From contig JAXBDG010000002.1 of NCBI GenBank assembly GCA_036320915.1, positions 1,798,001 through 1,862,000 on the forward strand: a stretch of DNA of 64,000 bases, read 5' to 3'. The notes beneath the pieces are model-generated. The model did no database searches. It had not been told where the DNA came from and saw only the letters and a list, made by a program, of their open reading frames with translations. Position numbers and translations under genes: made by a program. This document shows, one piece after another, positions 34,981 through 43,944 of the stretch (its first letter is position 1; every line of letters begins with the position of its first letter). This stretch comes from Linnemannia elongata (lineage: Eukaryota > Mortierellomycota > Mortierellomycetes > Mortierellales > Mortierellaceae).

Positions 34981-36186
34981 ATGTCCGAGCCCAAAATCCC
35001 AAAGAAGCTCAACGCCTGCCTGAATGCAATACTCGCGGAGGAGTGGGGTTTTCTTGACAATCCATGGCCATTGTACCCTACCACCAGAAAGTTCCACCGA
35101 TCGGAGCTCAAGCCAATTAACAACATGCACCACATGAAGGAGGAGGTCATAGGCAAGATAGGAGCCATTGGTGTGTTCTTCTTTCTCACAACCCTTTGGA
35201 ACAAGGTGTATTTCTCAGGTCCATACAAAGCAGTGGAGAAAGGTATTGCCCTCCTGTACTATCTTGTTTCAGGCGATTCTATGGAGGCCATGTCTGTGTT
35301 TTTGCCTAGGTCTAGCTTCTATGAGATCTACAGAACTTTCTTCAAGACCGAGAAGAGGCTGTTTGAGAAGGAGATGACGAGATGTTTTGCCAACATGTTT
35401 TCCACGCCTGAAATCCGCATGAGGTCTGCCGTATGGACTAACCCACGGATGTTCAGGCATATTACACTGCTGCTGGATGGTCATGATACCCGGGCAACAT
35501 ATCGCGAAACCAAGGCCAAGATGTACTCATACAAGCTTAAGAAGTCTGGCCTCAGGACCCAGGTGTGCATAGACATCAACCACATGGTGCTCTTTGTCTC
35601 CAAGTCCGCTCCATGTAAAGACAACAACGACGGCAGCATGATGGTAGAAATGGGCCTGGCAAACAAGATCCATGAGATGGACTGTGTAGGTGTTGATGGC
35701 GGATATACACAGCATATCCCTACCCTGCTTGAACGTGAGGACTCTCTGGATGTAAGGAACTTTTGCTTCCCTATCCGCAAGAAACCGGGACAGGACTTGG
35801 ACGAGCATGAGGCCTTATTTAACTCCGAGTTCGCTGGCTTCAGGTCCATGATCGAGGCCACATTTGGGGATCTTGGGCGTACATTTAGAAAGTTCAACAA
35901 CAAGGAGTCCATACGTACTACAGACAAGAAGGAGGTTAACATGATGATGCGCCTATGTTTCCTGCTGATGAATGTCCGTAATATGTCCAATTCTCTTAAC
36001 CTTGAGGTACAACCCCACCATATGGCATGGGCAGAGGATGGGTTTGACTATCCACGTAAGCAGTCTGTCTTGGTGCAGTCCCAGGTAGCCACGGTGCAAA
36101 ACAGGCTGGAGAGCGGTGCAGAGCTGTTGCGACTACAGGAAGAATTCCTTGGGATGGATCTGTCAGATGAGGATGAGATGATCTGA
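34981..36186 (+). CDS. D protein, unit 2: DDE nuclease of the DDE_Tnp_4 type
   Basis: Intact 401 codons, no introns, clearly paralogous to the unit-1 D. N-terminal helical region (LNACLNAILAEEWGFLDNPW), then HITLLLDGHDTRATYRE (first Asp), DCVGVDGGYTQHIP (second Asp), NFCFPIRKKPGQDLDEHEA and FRSMIEATFGDLG (Glu). Acidic C-terminus FLGMDLSDEDEMI. It starts right after a leader shared with the S-R side, so both transcription units of one element probably use the same promoter type. Two TTTTTAAAAA palindromes follow the stop. Confidence 0.86.
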   Translation: MSEPKIPKKLNACLNAILAEEWGFLDNPWPLYPTTRKFHRSELKPINNMHHMKEEVIGKIGAIGVFFFLTTLWNKVYFSGPYKAVEKGIALLYYLVSGDSMEAMSVFLPRSSFYEIYRTFFKTEKRLFEKEMTRCFANMFSTPEIRMRSAVWTNPRMFRHITLLLDGHDTRATYRETKAKMYSYKLKKSGLRTQVCIDINHMVLFVSKSAPCKDNNDGSMMVEMGLANKIHEMDCVGVDGGYTQHIPTLLEREDSLDVRNFCFPIRKKPGQDLDEHEALFNSEFAGFRSMIEATFGDLGRTFRKFNNKESIRTTDKKEVNMMMRLCFLLMNVRNMSNSLNLEVQPHHMAWAEDGFDYPRKQSVLVQSQVATVQNRLESGAELLRLQEEFLGMDLSDEDEMI

Positions 36187-36192
36187 GCCAAG

Positions 36193-36241
36193 TTTTTAAA
36201 AACCTGTGCCATGCTACGACCTACGTCCAAGTTTTTAAAAA
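36193..36241. promoter_or_regulatory. Duplicated TTTTTAAAAA palindrome between convergent D and R, unit 2
   Basis: Two copies (36193-36202 and 36232-36241) in a short near-repeat (CAAGTTTTTAAAAACC), between the D stop and the R stop. Confidence 0.5.
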
Positions 36242-36262
36242 CCTATGCCACGCTACCACCAT

Positions 36263-38004
36263 CTAAGTCCTCACCAAGACGCACTTCACGACAGACATAC
36301 CTCTGATTTTAACCTTTCTCTCTGCCAAAAACCTCATCTTGGGGATTTTGTGTATGAGAACCCCGCCATGGTTTCCTCTGTATTGGCCTCTCCATCTTTC
36401 CCAGATGCCTTCAAGGGACTTTCCAGCCTTGACCTTGAGGCCACATTCGGTGACCAAGTGCCAGTAGCTGTTTCCCCGGAAATCTGCCAACCCTGCGGCA
36501 ACAACGGTATATTCTGTGCCTGGGACAAGGATGTTGTAATCAGCAGTAAACAAGGTGGAGTGCGGCTTCTTCATCCACCAGACATATCCTTCATGGCTAT
36601 CGGATGTAGGCTTCTCAACAAGGATTGCTAATGGCCTACTCTTCTTGCTATGCTTCTTCTCAGGCCATCCAATGGAGATATTCTTATGCTCCACAATGCC
36701 AACCTCCGAGAACTCGTAGACAAGTCCCTCACAGGTGTCTCGAGAGGGAAACATGCCTTTGGTCTTGCCAGCCACCAATGTCATGGCTGTGCATCGAGAT
36801 TCCCTCTCGTAGACCTTTTCGCTGATAATCTCCACCACTCCAGCGTCATCCACCTTGACCTTGATGTAATGGATAGGCCTGTCGTTGAAAGAGTAGTTGG
36901 CCAGCAGCAGGGGAACAAGTTTGGATCCAACGTTCTTCCACATGTATCCATACTTTTTGGAGGTCACCGAGTTCCACCAATGGCAGTAGGCAAAGACCTT
37001 CTTGGCAGGTATATGCACTGCGACCATGGACTCTATGTAGTTGGCCCTTTCTTTCCACATCTCCTCATAGCTGTAGTCATAGACACGACAAGTGCTCAGC
37101 AGGGCCCTTGCATCAGCCAAGTGGGCCAGGTACTCGTCCAAAGACAACAAGGTACTACCATAGAATGTCAGCTCCAGGCGGGACATCCCATGGTCCTTGT
37201 GGCGAAGCAGCCTTGCCATGAATCTTTTGTCATCATCAGCTACAAGACCCTCCATCCTTGACCCAAGACTCTTACAAAACCTCAGCGCTCTCTAGGATCT
37301 GTACAAACTTGTTGTAGACCTTGTAGCGGATGTTCCTGGTGTCATCTGAACTGCCCATCCAGGAGATACAATGGTCACCCACACGACTACGGTCCTTGAT
37401 GACTGTGGTGATACCATTCCGCAACAGATTTTGCTCAACAAGACGACGTTCTGTGACATATCGACAGTCGCGGGTCATGTTTATGTCATGAAGTACCATA
37501 TGCTTGCATCTGAGGGTCTCCAGCATGGGTGACAATGCCAACACAGCCCTCTTTGCTCGGCACTGTTTCAGGGACATCTTAATGGCAATGTACCCCATGT
37601 GGAGGGACTGTCCAGCAAACTCTGCGGCGTACGCTTCCTTCATTTCCTCTGAGAAATACTCCTCGCCTTTTTTTTTTTTTTTTTTTTGGGAACGTCAATG
37701 AGAAATACTCCTCGCCGATATTTGTACCCGTAGTAATCATCTTAATAGAGTCACAGGGCAAGGAGTGCCTACTACAAAGCTCACGCAACTCTGCCATGTA
37801 CTTCCCAATGGTTACTCCCTTGGTGTCCTCTGACAAGGTATTGTAAAGTCCCCACATAACCAAGCTGTCGCAAAACATCTTGGAAATCTTTGCAAAGCCC
37901 TGTCTACTCTCTCTGCGGGAACAGGACTGCCTACCAAAGTCAGCCAAATTACCGATGTACTTCTTAAAAACCTCGTTGATAATGGACTCGTTTGATCTTG
38001 TCAT
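36263..38004 (-). pseudogene. R gene, unit 2, one frameshift plus an A-tailed insertion
   Basis: Longest readable R. Start MTRSNESIINEVFKKYIGNL at 38004. A 49-nt insertion lies at 37668-37716. Then VLHDINMTRDCRYVTERRLV, DRSRVGDHCISWMGS and IRYKVYNKFVQILESAEV, followed by a one-base insertion near 37283. The rest, 37255-36263, is open: MSRLELTFYGSTLLSLDEYL, FAYCHWWNSVTSKKYGYMWK, LLLANYSFNDRPIHYIKVKV, GMFPSRDTCEG, ISIGWPEKKHSKK, VVAAGLADFRGNSYWHLVTE, GLKVKAGKSLEGIWERWRG. The C-terminal 330 residues match no family I can name. The first half recalls Rep_trans proteins only weakly. Confidence 0.72.
37650..37716 (-). mobile_element. Short A-tailed retroposed insertion with 18-bp target duplication
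   Basis: On the minus strand: GGCGAGGAGTATTTCTCA, TTGACGTTCCC, about 20 A, then GGCGAGGAGTATTTCTCA again. A poly(A) tail between identical 18-bp repeats is the mark of target-primed reverse transcription. The same insertion, with about 24 A, occurs in the R fragment at 50235-50304. Confidence 0.8.
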
Positions 38005-38026
38005 GGTTGAAGTGTGTTTGGGCAAA

Positions 38027-38036
38027 TTTTTAAAAA
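38027..38036. promoter_or_regulatory. TTTTTAAAAA palindrome at the S/R junction, unit 2
   Basis: Perfect palindrome in the 36-nt gap between the S stop and the R start on the minus strand. Confidence 0.5.
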
Positions 38037-38040
38037 CCAC

Positions 38041-38325
38041 TCAGGCCAACCATGGCTCACTGGATCGATTCATCACATACTCACCAGCTGCCTTATTTGT
38101 AAGAAGTCCGTGTTTTAGGAGCTCTACGCGGATACCTTTGTAAACCTGCTCTAACATCTCATACATAGCATAGGGATCCCATCTGTCCACAAGGTCAGGA
38201 TACTTAGCGCGATGGGTATCGAGGAATGCATCGAGGTAAACAAACATACAGTACTCAAGACGATGATCATCTACAAATTCGGCGACAACATCCTGCTGGA
38301 AAGACTTTTCATGGGAAACAGGCAT
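38041..38325 (-). CDS. S protein, unit 2
   Basis: About 94 codons from MPVSHEKSFQQDVVAEFVDD. Contains HRLEYCMFVYLDAFLDTHRA, YEMLEQVYKGIRVELLKHGL and LLTNKAAGEYVM. Same helical pattern as the other S copies. The codons for Ala-Gly-Glu-Tyr include GCTG|GTGAGTATG, a consensus 5' splice site. R follows 36 nt downstream. Confidence 0.58.
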   Translation of the reverse strand: MPVSHEKSFQQDVVAEFVDDHRLEYCMFVYLDAFLDTHRAKYPDLVDRWDPYAMYEMLEQVYKGIRVELLKHGLLTNKAAGEYVMNRSSEPWLA

Positions 38326-38493
38326 GATGATATATTGGGTACCAGTGCGACGTCCACAACCCGCCAACGCAGAGCATTCAAGATGGGCCTATGATACCAG
38401 CAAAAGCGGGTTCCAATACATGTCAGGGGAGATGCTCAGAGACAGCAATGCATAGCCAAGAGACATCTCCAAATACACCTCGAATGGACCAAA

Positions 38494-38537
38494 GGGGGGG
38501 TGTAAGCATCGGCCAGTGGAAAACTACACCCCCCCCC
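38494..38537 (-). repeat. G/C-run hairpin leader, copy 7 (compensatory stem change)
   Basis: Stem on the minus strand GGGGGGGTGTA / TACACCCCCCC. The T:A pair of copy 6 is replaced by G:C on both arms, while the loop CCACTGGCCGATGCT is unchanged. This is the clearest covariation. Confidence 0.88.
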
Positions 38538-38745
38538 AAACCACCATTTGCCTATCCTTTGCACCACCACCCATATTATCCACCTACTCTTACCCACCAC
38601 TACCATCTATACAAATCCTCTGCCTCCTGTATCCATGGTTTTTAAAAGTTGCCTGATATTATACACGATCGACCACTCCTATGGTGCTTCCTCATGTATT
38701 AGGGATGTGGACGATTGCCTAAATAAGTACCCTCAGAGCTAGCAG

Positions 38746-39145
38746 AAAACGAGTACACACCTTCCGTTCAAGGGAAAATTCAATAAGAGAGTGTATTATG
38801 TTTTTCAGCTCTGAAAAGGCTTAATGTGAACAGATGTATGAAATTCCTTAATAAGGAAATTCTTTTCTTATTTTGCAGAATCTCATCTTTTTGTAGTCAT
38901 TCATTTTAGGGTTTTTCAGGATTGTTAGGGTTTCTGGTGACTTCCAGATTTTAGGGTTTTTTCAGGGTTTTATCAGGGTTTTTTTAGGGTTTATCATGGA
39001 TATATTTGAAGATTTTTAGTGGTCAAGTGTTGAGTACTGTTATGGTTTATTGCGATCATTGAAATTTCATTCTTTTATGTATTTTGGAAGACAATTTGTG
39101 GGGACTCATACTGGTGCAGTATGGCAATCGTCCACATCCCTAATA
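38746..39145. other. AT-rich spacer with telomere-like TTTTAGGGTTT runs between two leader ends
   Basis: No gene. 38904-38998 contains several TTAGGGTTT / TCAGGGTTTT units separated by T runs. The spacer is flanked by inverted copies of GGCAATCGTCCACATCCC (complement up to 38736; direct at about 39128-39145), so it may itself be a small non-autonomous insertion or the gap between two elements. Confidence 0.5.
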
Positions 39146-39187
39146 CATGAGGAAGCACCATAGAAATGGTCGATCGTGTATAAAATC

Positions 39188-39290
39188 AGGGAATCGTTTT
39201 GGGTCTAAATGTGTATATATGTCAGAGAATGGCAAAAGGGAATCGTCTTGGGTCTAAATGTATATATATGTCATAGAATAGCAAAAGATG
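39188..39290. repeat. Tandem duplication of about 50 bp
   Basis: Two near-identical units beginning GGGAATCGT.TTGGGTCTAA, followed by TATATATGTCA and AGAATGGCAAAA-like sequence. It lies just inside a solitary type-1 leader end at 39146-39185. Confidence 0.7.
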
Positions 39291-39459
39291 TTGTTAAAAG
39301 TTGTAAGAATACAGAGGGATGGAGTTTTTAAAAATATTACAAATATCAAAGCAAGAGATCCACAATGGATTAGCTGGTATACATGTATTACAAAAAAAAA
39401 TGGTAAGGAAGGAATGTCAAGGTACACGAATTTTTTATGTAGGAGAAATCGTTGGTGAA

Positions 39460-39502
39460 GGGGGGGGGGGAAGCTTTGGTATGGCCGAGGGTCTCACCCC
39501 CC
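39460..39502 (+). repeat. G/C-run hairpin leader, copy 8
   Basis: G11 and C6 runs, loop GGTATGGCCGAGGG. Upstream of the subfamily-C D gene (start 39621). Confidence 0.7.
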
Positions 39503-40160
39503 TTTGTTACCAATTTCGTACACTATTGTTAGACTTTTTAAGCTTACCGTGGCAGATAGATGCAAAGGATGAATTGACGTTATTATGTGGGTAAAACCTG
39601 TCTTTCGTTGAAATGCAAAAATGGAGCCTGACACCAGAGATAAACCTATGCCCAAAAAACTTGTGCGACTGTTTGAAGAACTGTTGGAGAACCAATGGGG
39701 ATTTCTTGATGAACCTTGGCCAATGTGTCCAAAGATCAAGACGTTTCATCGTTCAGAGTTGAAGTCCATTACAAGAATACAGGATATGAAGGCCTTGTTG
39801 ATGAGGCGGCTTGGATCCATCACCGTGTTTTTCTTTCTGTCTAAAATTTGGAGCAAACACTATTTTCCTGGACCATATAATGCGTTGGAGAAAGGAATCG
39901 CCTTTCTTTATTTTTTCGTGGCTGGAGAAACCATGGATTCCATGGGGCAGTACATGCCAAAGTCCACATTCCATGCCATTTACAGCAGATTCGTCAAGGT
40001 CGAGCATGCATTGTTCGAAAAGGAGATTAAACGATGTTTTGCATCCATGTTTTCGTCTTTGGAAATTCGCATTCGAACATCCAACTGGAAAAATCCACGG
40101 CTATTCAAGCATGTAACAATCATGTTAGATGGTCATGACTCGCGGGCAACGTACGGAGAG

Positions 40161-41154
40161 GGCGACCATCCAAGCATAAGATATACAGCATAGACTTTTA
40201 AAAACAAGGAATATACCTTGCGCATTAGCTTCCACTTGTATTTATCACCTGGTTCTAATCTCCAAGTACAAGTTACATGCAGAGCACCTGCACCAAACTT
40301 TTATACTCTAGCCTGTCGATGATATTACATTGCGAATAATCTGCTCATGTTTCGTTGCATTACGTCTTGAATGTCAGGCGACCATCCAAGCATAAGATAT
40401 ACAGCATAGACTTTTAAAAAACAAGGAATATACCTTGCGCAATAGCTTCCACTTGTATTTATCGCCTGGTTCTAATCTCCAAGTACAAGTTACATGCAGA
40501 GCACCTGCACCAAACTTTTATACTCTAGCCTGTCGATGATATTACATTGCGAATAATCTGCTCATGTTTCGTTGCTTCACGTCTTGAATGTCAGCAATTA
40601 GAAATAAATGTTGCTTCATACTCTTGAAGGCTACACACAAGATGTAGACCACCCGTGATCTTTCCACCGACAGTCCACGATGCCTTCCACTGTGATAACA
40701 TGGAGAACGAACAGAGATTTCGTGTGGACATCATCTAGTCTCAACAGGGATTGCTATAGTATACCTGCTCACCATGACTTGATTCCACCATGAATCCTGC
40801 TTGTTGATGACCTTGATGTTTTTAAAAATATACAAGATATGCAATAGTATGAGCTAGCCTAAAATATTCCCCTCAGCAATTAGAAATAAATGTTGCTTCA
40901 TACTCTTGAAGGCTACACACAAGATGTAGACCACCCGTGATCTTTCCACCGACAGTCCACGATGCCTTCCACTGTGATAACATGGAGAACGAACAGAGAT
41001 TTCGTGTGGACATCATCTAGTCTCAACAGGGATTGCTATAGTATACCTGCTCACCATGACTTGATTCCACCATGAATCCTGCTTGTTGATGACCTTGATG
41101 TTTTTAAAAATATACAAGATATGCAATAGTATGAGCTAGCCTAAAATATTCCCC
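40161..41154 (+). repeat. Left terminal array A-A-B-B
   Basis: A units of about 216 bp start at 40161 and 40377; B units of about 281 bp start near 40594 and 40875. A contains GACTTTTAAAAA, and B ends with ATGTTTTTAAAAATATACAA followed by GCTAGCCTAAAATATTCCCC. Confidence 0.85.
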
Positions 41155-41840
41155 TAGCTGATACGATCTCTACCCACACATTCACGGCATAAAAAAACAC
41201 ACCAATAACTGTGTAAGTGGATTTTCACGAAATAAACGATGTGTATTATACTACACCCTATTTTCACAACACATTCACATCACGAAGCTACCAATACATT
41301 TATGACATAAAAAACTCACCAATAATTGTGTAAGTGGATTTTCACGATTTAGACAGTTCTTATACATAATCCCATGCAGACGCGACACATCTTTTCCATT
41401 TTAACATCTGACAAAGCAACCCATACATTCATGGGTTTTTTATCTCTGTCTTATTTTTTTAAAACCTTACCAATAACTGTGTGAGTGGATTTTCACGAAG
41501 TACGCGATACATGTTTCTGTCTGTTCCATCATGAAATAGCTGATACAAATCTCTATCGGTACGATACAACCATTCACGAAATAAACGATCCATCTGCTTA
41601 TCTGATGCATCATGAAATAGCTGATGCAAAACCTTGTAGGAGTTACGATACATTCACGAGAATAACGATAGAAATAGTTTGTTTTGCAAAACTGCTAGAT
41701 AACCAACACGACCATTCATGCTTAAGATCCATGGCATGAACGTTTTAAAAGGGGGTCCATGCTCTGATCTATAACCTACACTGATGGCTACTATACCAAT
41801 AACCTATTACACGATAAAACATCTTGTATGCATGTTGTCT
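41155..41840. repeat. Imperfect repeats of about 125 bp, no gene
   Basis: Recurring phrases ACCAATAACTGTGTAAGTGG and TTTTCACGAAATAAACGAT (near 41205, 41315, 41470, 41560) and CATGAAATAGCTGAT (near 41529 and 41610). No convincing ORF. Two TTTTTAAAA motifs (41457, 41743). Confidence 0.6.
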
Positions 41841-41912
41841 TTAGTAGGCGGGAATAGTTACAAAAATATCTGATCTTTTCGACCATGAATCCTGACTGTT
41901 GATGAGTGTATC

Positions 41913-42230
41913 CTACTGGTCCATGGTTAACTTTCTAACTTTTTTTGTCAGCTTGGAAATTTCTTTATCCATATTCTCAACGTGTTCTGCAAGGTCTTGT
42001 ACTATTGCCACTTGTTTTTTTAGTTGTTTAACATAGCTTTGATGGCTCTTTAGGATCTTGTCTTGTTTCTCCAATATTTTGTCGATCTTGTCATGCATCG
42101 AGACAAGACCAACCTTTCTGCGAGTGACTGCCAAGGCTACGGCACATTTTTTACATGTGGTAGGATTTGTTTTATAAAAATCCTCTGCCTCTTTTCGTAC
42201 TTTACACTCTACACATTTTTTCTGTGACAT
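41913..42230 (-). CDS. Small zinc-ribbon plus coiled-coil protein
   Basis: 105 codons. N-terminal Cys pairs KKCVECKVRKEAEDFYKTN and TCKKCAVAL form a likely four-Cys zinc ribbon (CxxC-x15-CxxC). From residue 45 there is a continuous heptad-like coiled coil (HDKIDKILEKQDKILKSH, then NMDKEISKLTKKVRKL). No family name can be given. Such ribbon/coil proteins occur in phages and large DNA viruses, but also in transposons. It is divergent from the D gene downstream, with a TTTTTTAAAAAA palindrome between. Confidence 0.6.
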   Translation of the reverse strand: MSQKKCVECKVRKEAEDFYKTNPTTCKKCAVALAVTRRKVGLVSMHDKIDKILEKQDKILKSHQSYVKQLKKQVAIVQDLAEHVENMDKEISKLTKKVRKLTMDQ

Positions 42231-42504
42231 TGTATGTTATTCGGCCCAAGCGTGTTTTTTGCCTTCTTATCACTCCATTTTGTCTATTCTAAATTATTGG
42301 ATAACCTCGCGTGTTTAGACTACATGTAGTGCTACTTGCCTTCCACTAAACCACCAACAATAGTATATTTTTTTAAAAAACATGTAATGTGCTTTCAAGC
42401 CTTTTGCATAACATAATATTTTACAGCTGATGTGCGATATAGGATAATAGTAAGACACTGACACATTCACCAACAGCAAAACCTATAAAAGAGGAAAGTA
42501 CATC

Positions 42505-43806
42505 ATGACTTTAAATCAGCATTTCAACCACCTTCTCGACAAACAATGGTTGTTTCTTGAGGAAGGGTGGCCATTTGTTCCAGTAAGCACAAACAATCGT
42601 ACTGTTAACAAGGAGGTAGCATTCATGAAAACTATAAAGTCCACACTCATGGCGCGTCTTGGTGCCATTCCAGTCTTTTTCTTTCTTACAGTTATATGGC
42701 CAAATGTAAAGTACCCTGGCCCGTATCGTAAAGTAGAGAAGGGTCTTGTGCTTCTTTACCATTTGGTGAAAGGTGCATCTATGGAACAAATGTCGCCGTT
42801 TCTTCCAAAGAGCAGCTTCTTTGCTGTCTATTCCACGTTTTACAAGACAGAATATACCGCGCATGACAAGTTTATTACATCTTGTCTTGCCAACATGTTC
42901 TCAACAATTACCATTCGTCTCTTGTCAGCTAATAAGAAGAATCCTCCGCTCTTTAAACAAGTTACATTGCATCTTGATGGCCATGATACCAGGGCGACCT
43001 ATCAAGGTGAGACTTCTGCAGAGATGTATTCTTACAAGCTAAAGAAATCTGGTCTGCGCACTCAAGTCGTAATGGACTGTAATGGTATGGCACTATGGGT
43101 GTCCAAGTCTGCATCATGTAAAAACTATGCTGATGGTACAATGTTGCTCTCGATGAAGTTGGATAAAAAGATGCATGCAATGGATTGTGTGGCTGTTGAT
43201 GGAGGGTACACACAGTTTTTAAAGACACTAGCCGAAAAGTCTGATCTTACTTTGCATAACTTTACACATCCATTTCGAAGGAAGAAACATCAGGATCTGA
43301 CCTCACAAGAGACCGAGTACAACTCTATATTTGGAAGCTTTCGTTCACAGATGGAGGCACTATTTGGAGAACTAGGCAGTGTGTTTGAGCGACATAACAA
43401 CCGAGCTCCTATAATTACAGAGAAGAAGAATACATACAACCTACAGATGAAGTTGGCCTTGCTGCTTTTAAATATCAAGAGAATGGTAGCAATGTTAAAG
43501 CTTACTTCTGAGCCAATTCATACATCTTGGATGCGTGATGACTTCGACTACCCAGGCGAGAACCAAGATGTCGAACAAACAATGGACTACTTTCCTATAA
43601 ATGCATTACTGGAGGATGGTGATACCATGGCAAGGATGCAAGAAGAGTTTTTGGGTATGGCCATTGGTGATGAAGACATTACAATGGACCATATGCAGGA
43701 ACACGCCACCATTGGTTTTGCGATCCCCAGATGGAGTGCAAAACGTAAATCTGCAGCCATGACGAATAAGACGCAAGATGCAGATGGTGAGGATCATGAT
43801 CTGTAA
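42505..43806 (+). CDS. D protein, subfamily B, carried by the 6.5-kb element
   Basis: Intact 433 codons, no introns. N-terminal helical part (LNQHFNHLLDKQWLFLEEGW), YPGPYRKVEKGLVLLYHLV, QVTLHLDGHDTRATYQGE (first Asp), DCVAVDGGYTQFLK (second Asp), NFTHPFRRKKHQDL, FRSQMEALFGELG (Glu). A longer tail with an acid patch and KRKSAAMTNKTQDADGED distinguishes it from subfamilies A and C. CTATAAAAG lies only 15-21 nt upstream of the ATG. Likely the transposase of the 6.5-kb element. Confidence 0.86.
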   Translation: MTLNQHFNHLLDKQWLFLEEGWPFVPVSTNNRTVNKEVAFMKTIKSTLMARLGAIPVFFFLTVIWPNVKYPGPYRKVEKGLVLLYHLVKGASMEQMSPFLPKSSFFAVYSTFYKTEYTAHDKFITSCLANMFSTITIRLLSANKKNPPLFKQVTLHLDGHDTRATYQGETSAEMYSYKLKKSGLRTQVVMDCNGMALWVSKSASCKNYADGTMLLSMKLDKKMHAMDCVAVDGGYTQFLKTLAEKSDLTLHNFTHPFRRKKHQDLTSQETEYNSIFGSFRSQMEALFGELGSVFERHNNRAPIITEKKNTYNLQMKLALLLLNIKRMVAMLKLTSEPIHTSWMRDDFDYPGENQDVEQTMDYFPINALLEDGDTMARMQEEFLGMAIGDEDITMDHMQEHATIGFAIPRWSAKRKSAAMTNKTQDADGEDHDL

Positions 43807-43944
43807 GAACTTTTTACAAATATGCACAAGGATGATGCCTTTTAGTTTTTTTTAAAAAAGTGCTTAGATGCTACTCGTCTTGTTGTTGTAGGAATATCTA
43901 ACAGATATTTTATTTCTTCCAATTTTCCGATAACAATTATAAGC

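Larger units (their letters stand above)
34605..38745. mobile_element. S-R-D element, unit 2 (opposite orientation to unit 1)
   Basis: D(+), then R(-) and S(-), i.e. the unit-1 layout flipped. Inverted type-1 leaders: left from TAATACATGAGGAAGCACC at about 34609, right ending with its complement at about 38703. The right side extends to GGCAATCGTCCACATCCC (complement, to 38736). This sequence recurs at about 39128-39145 next to another leader end. D is intact; R has a one-base insertion and a short A-tailed insertion. Confidence 0.8.

Noticed and set aside
40161..41154. CRISPR-like array
   Set aside because: Units are over 200 bp, directly abutting, without unique spacers.
42484..42490. TATA box for the subfamily-B D gene
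   Set aside because: It lies only 15-21 nt before the ATG, too close for a normal TATA-driven start that would include the ATG in the mRNA.
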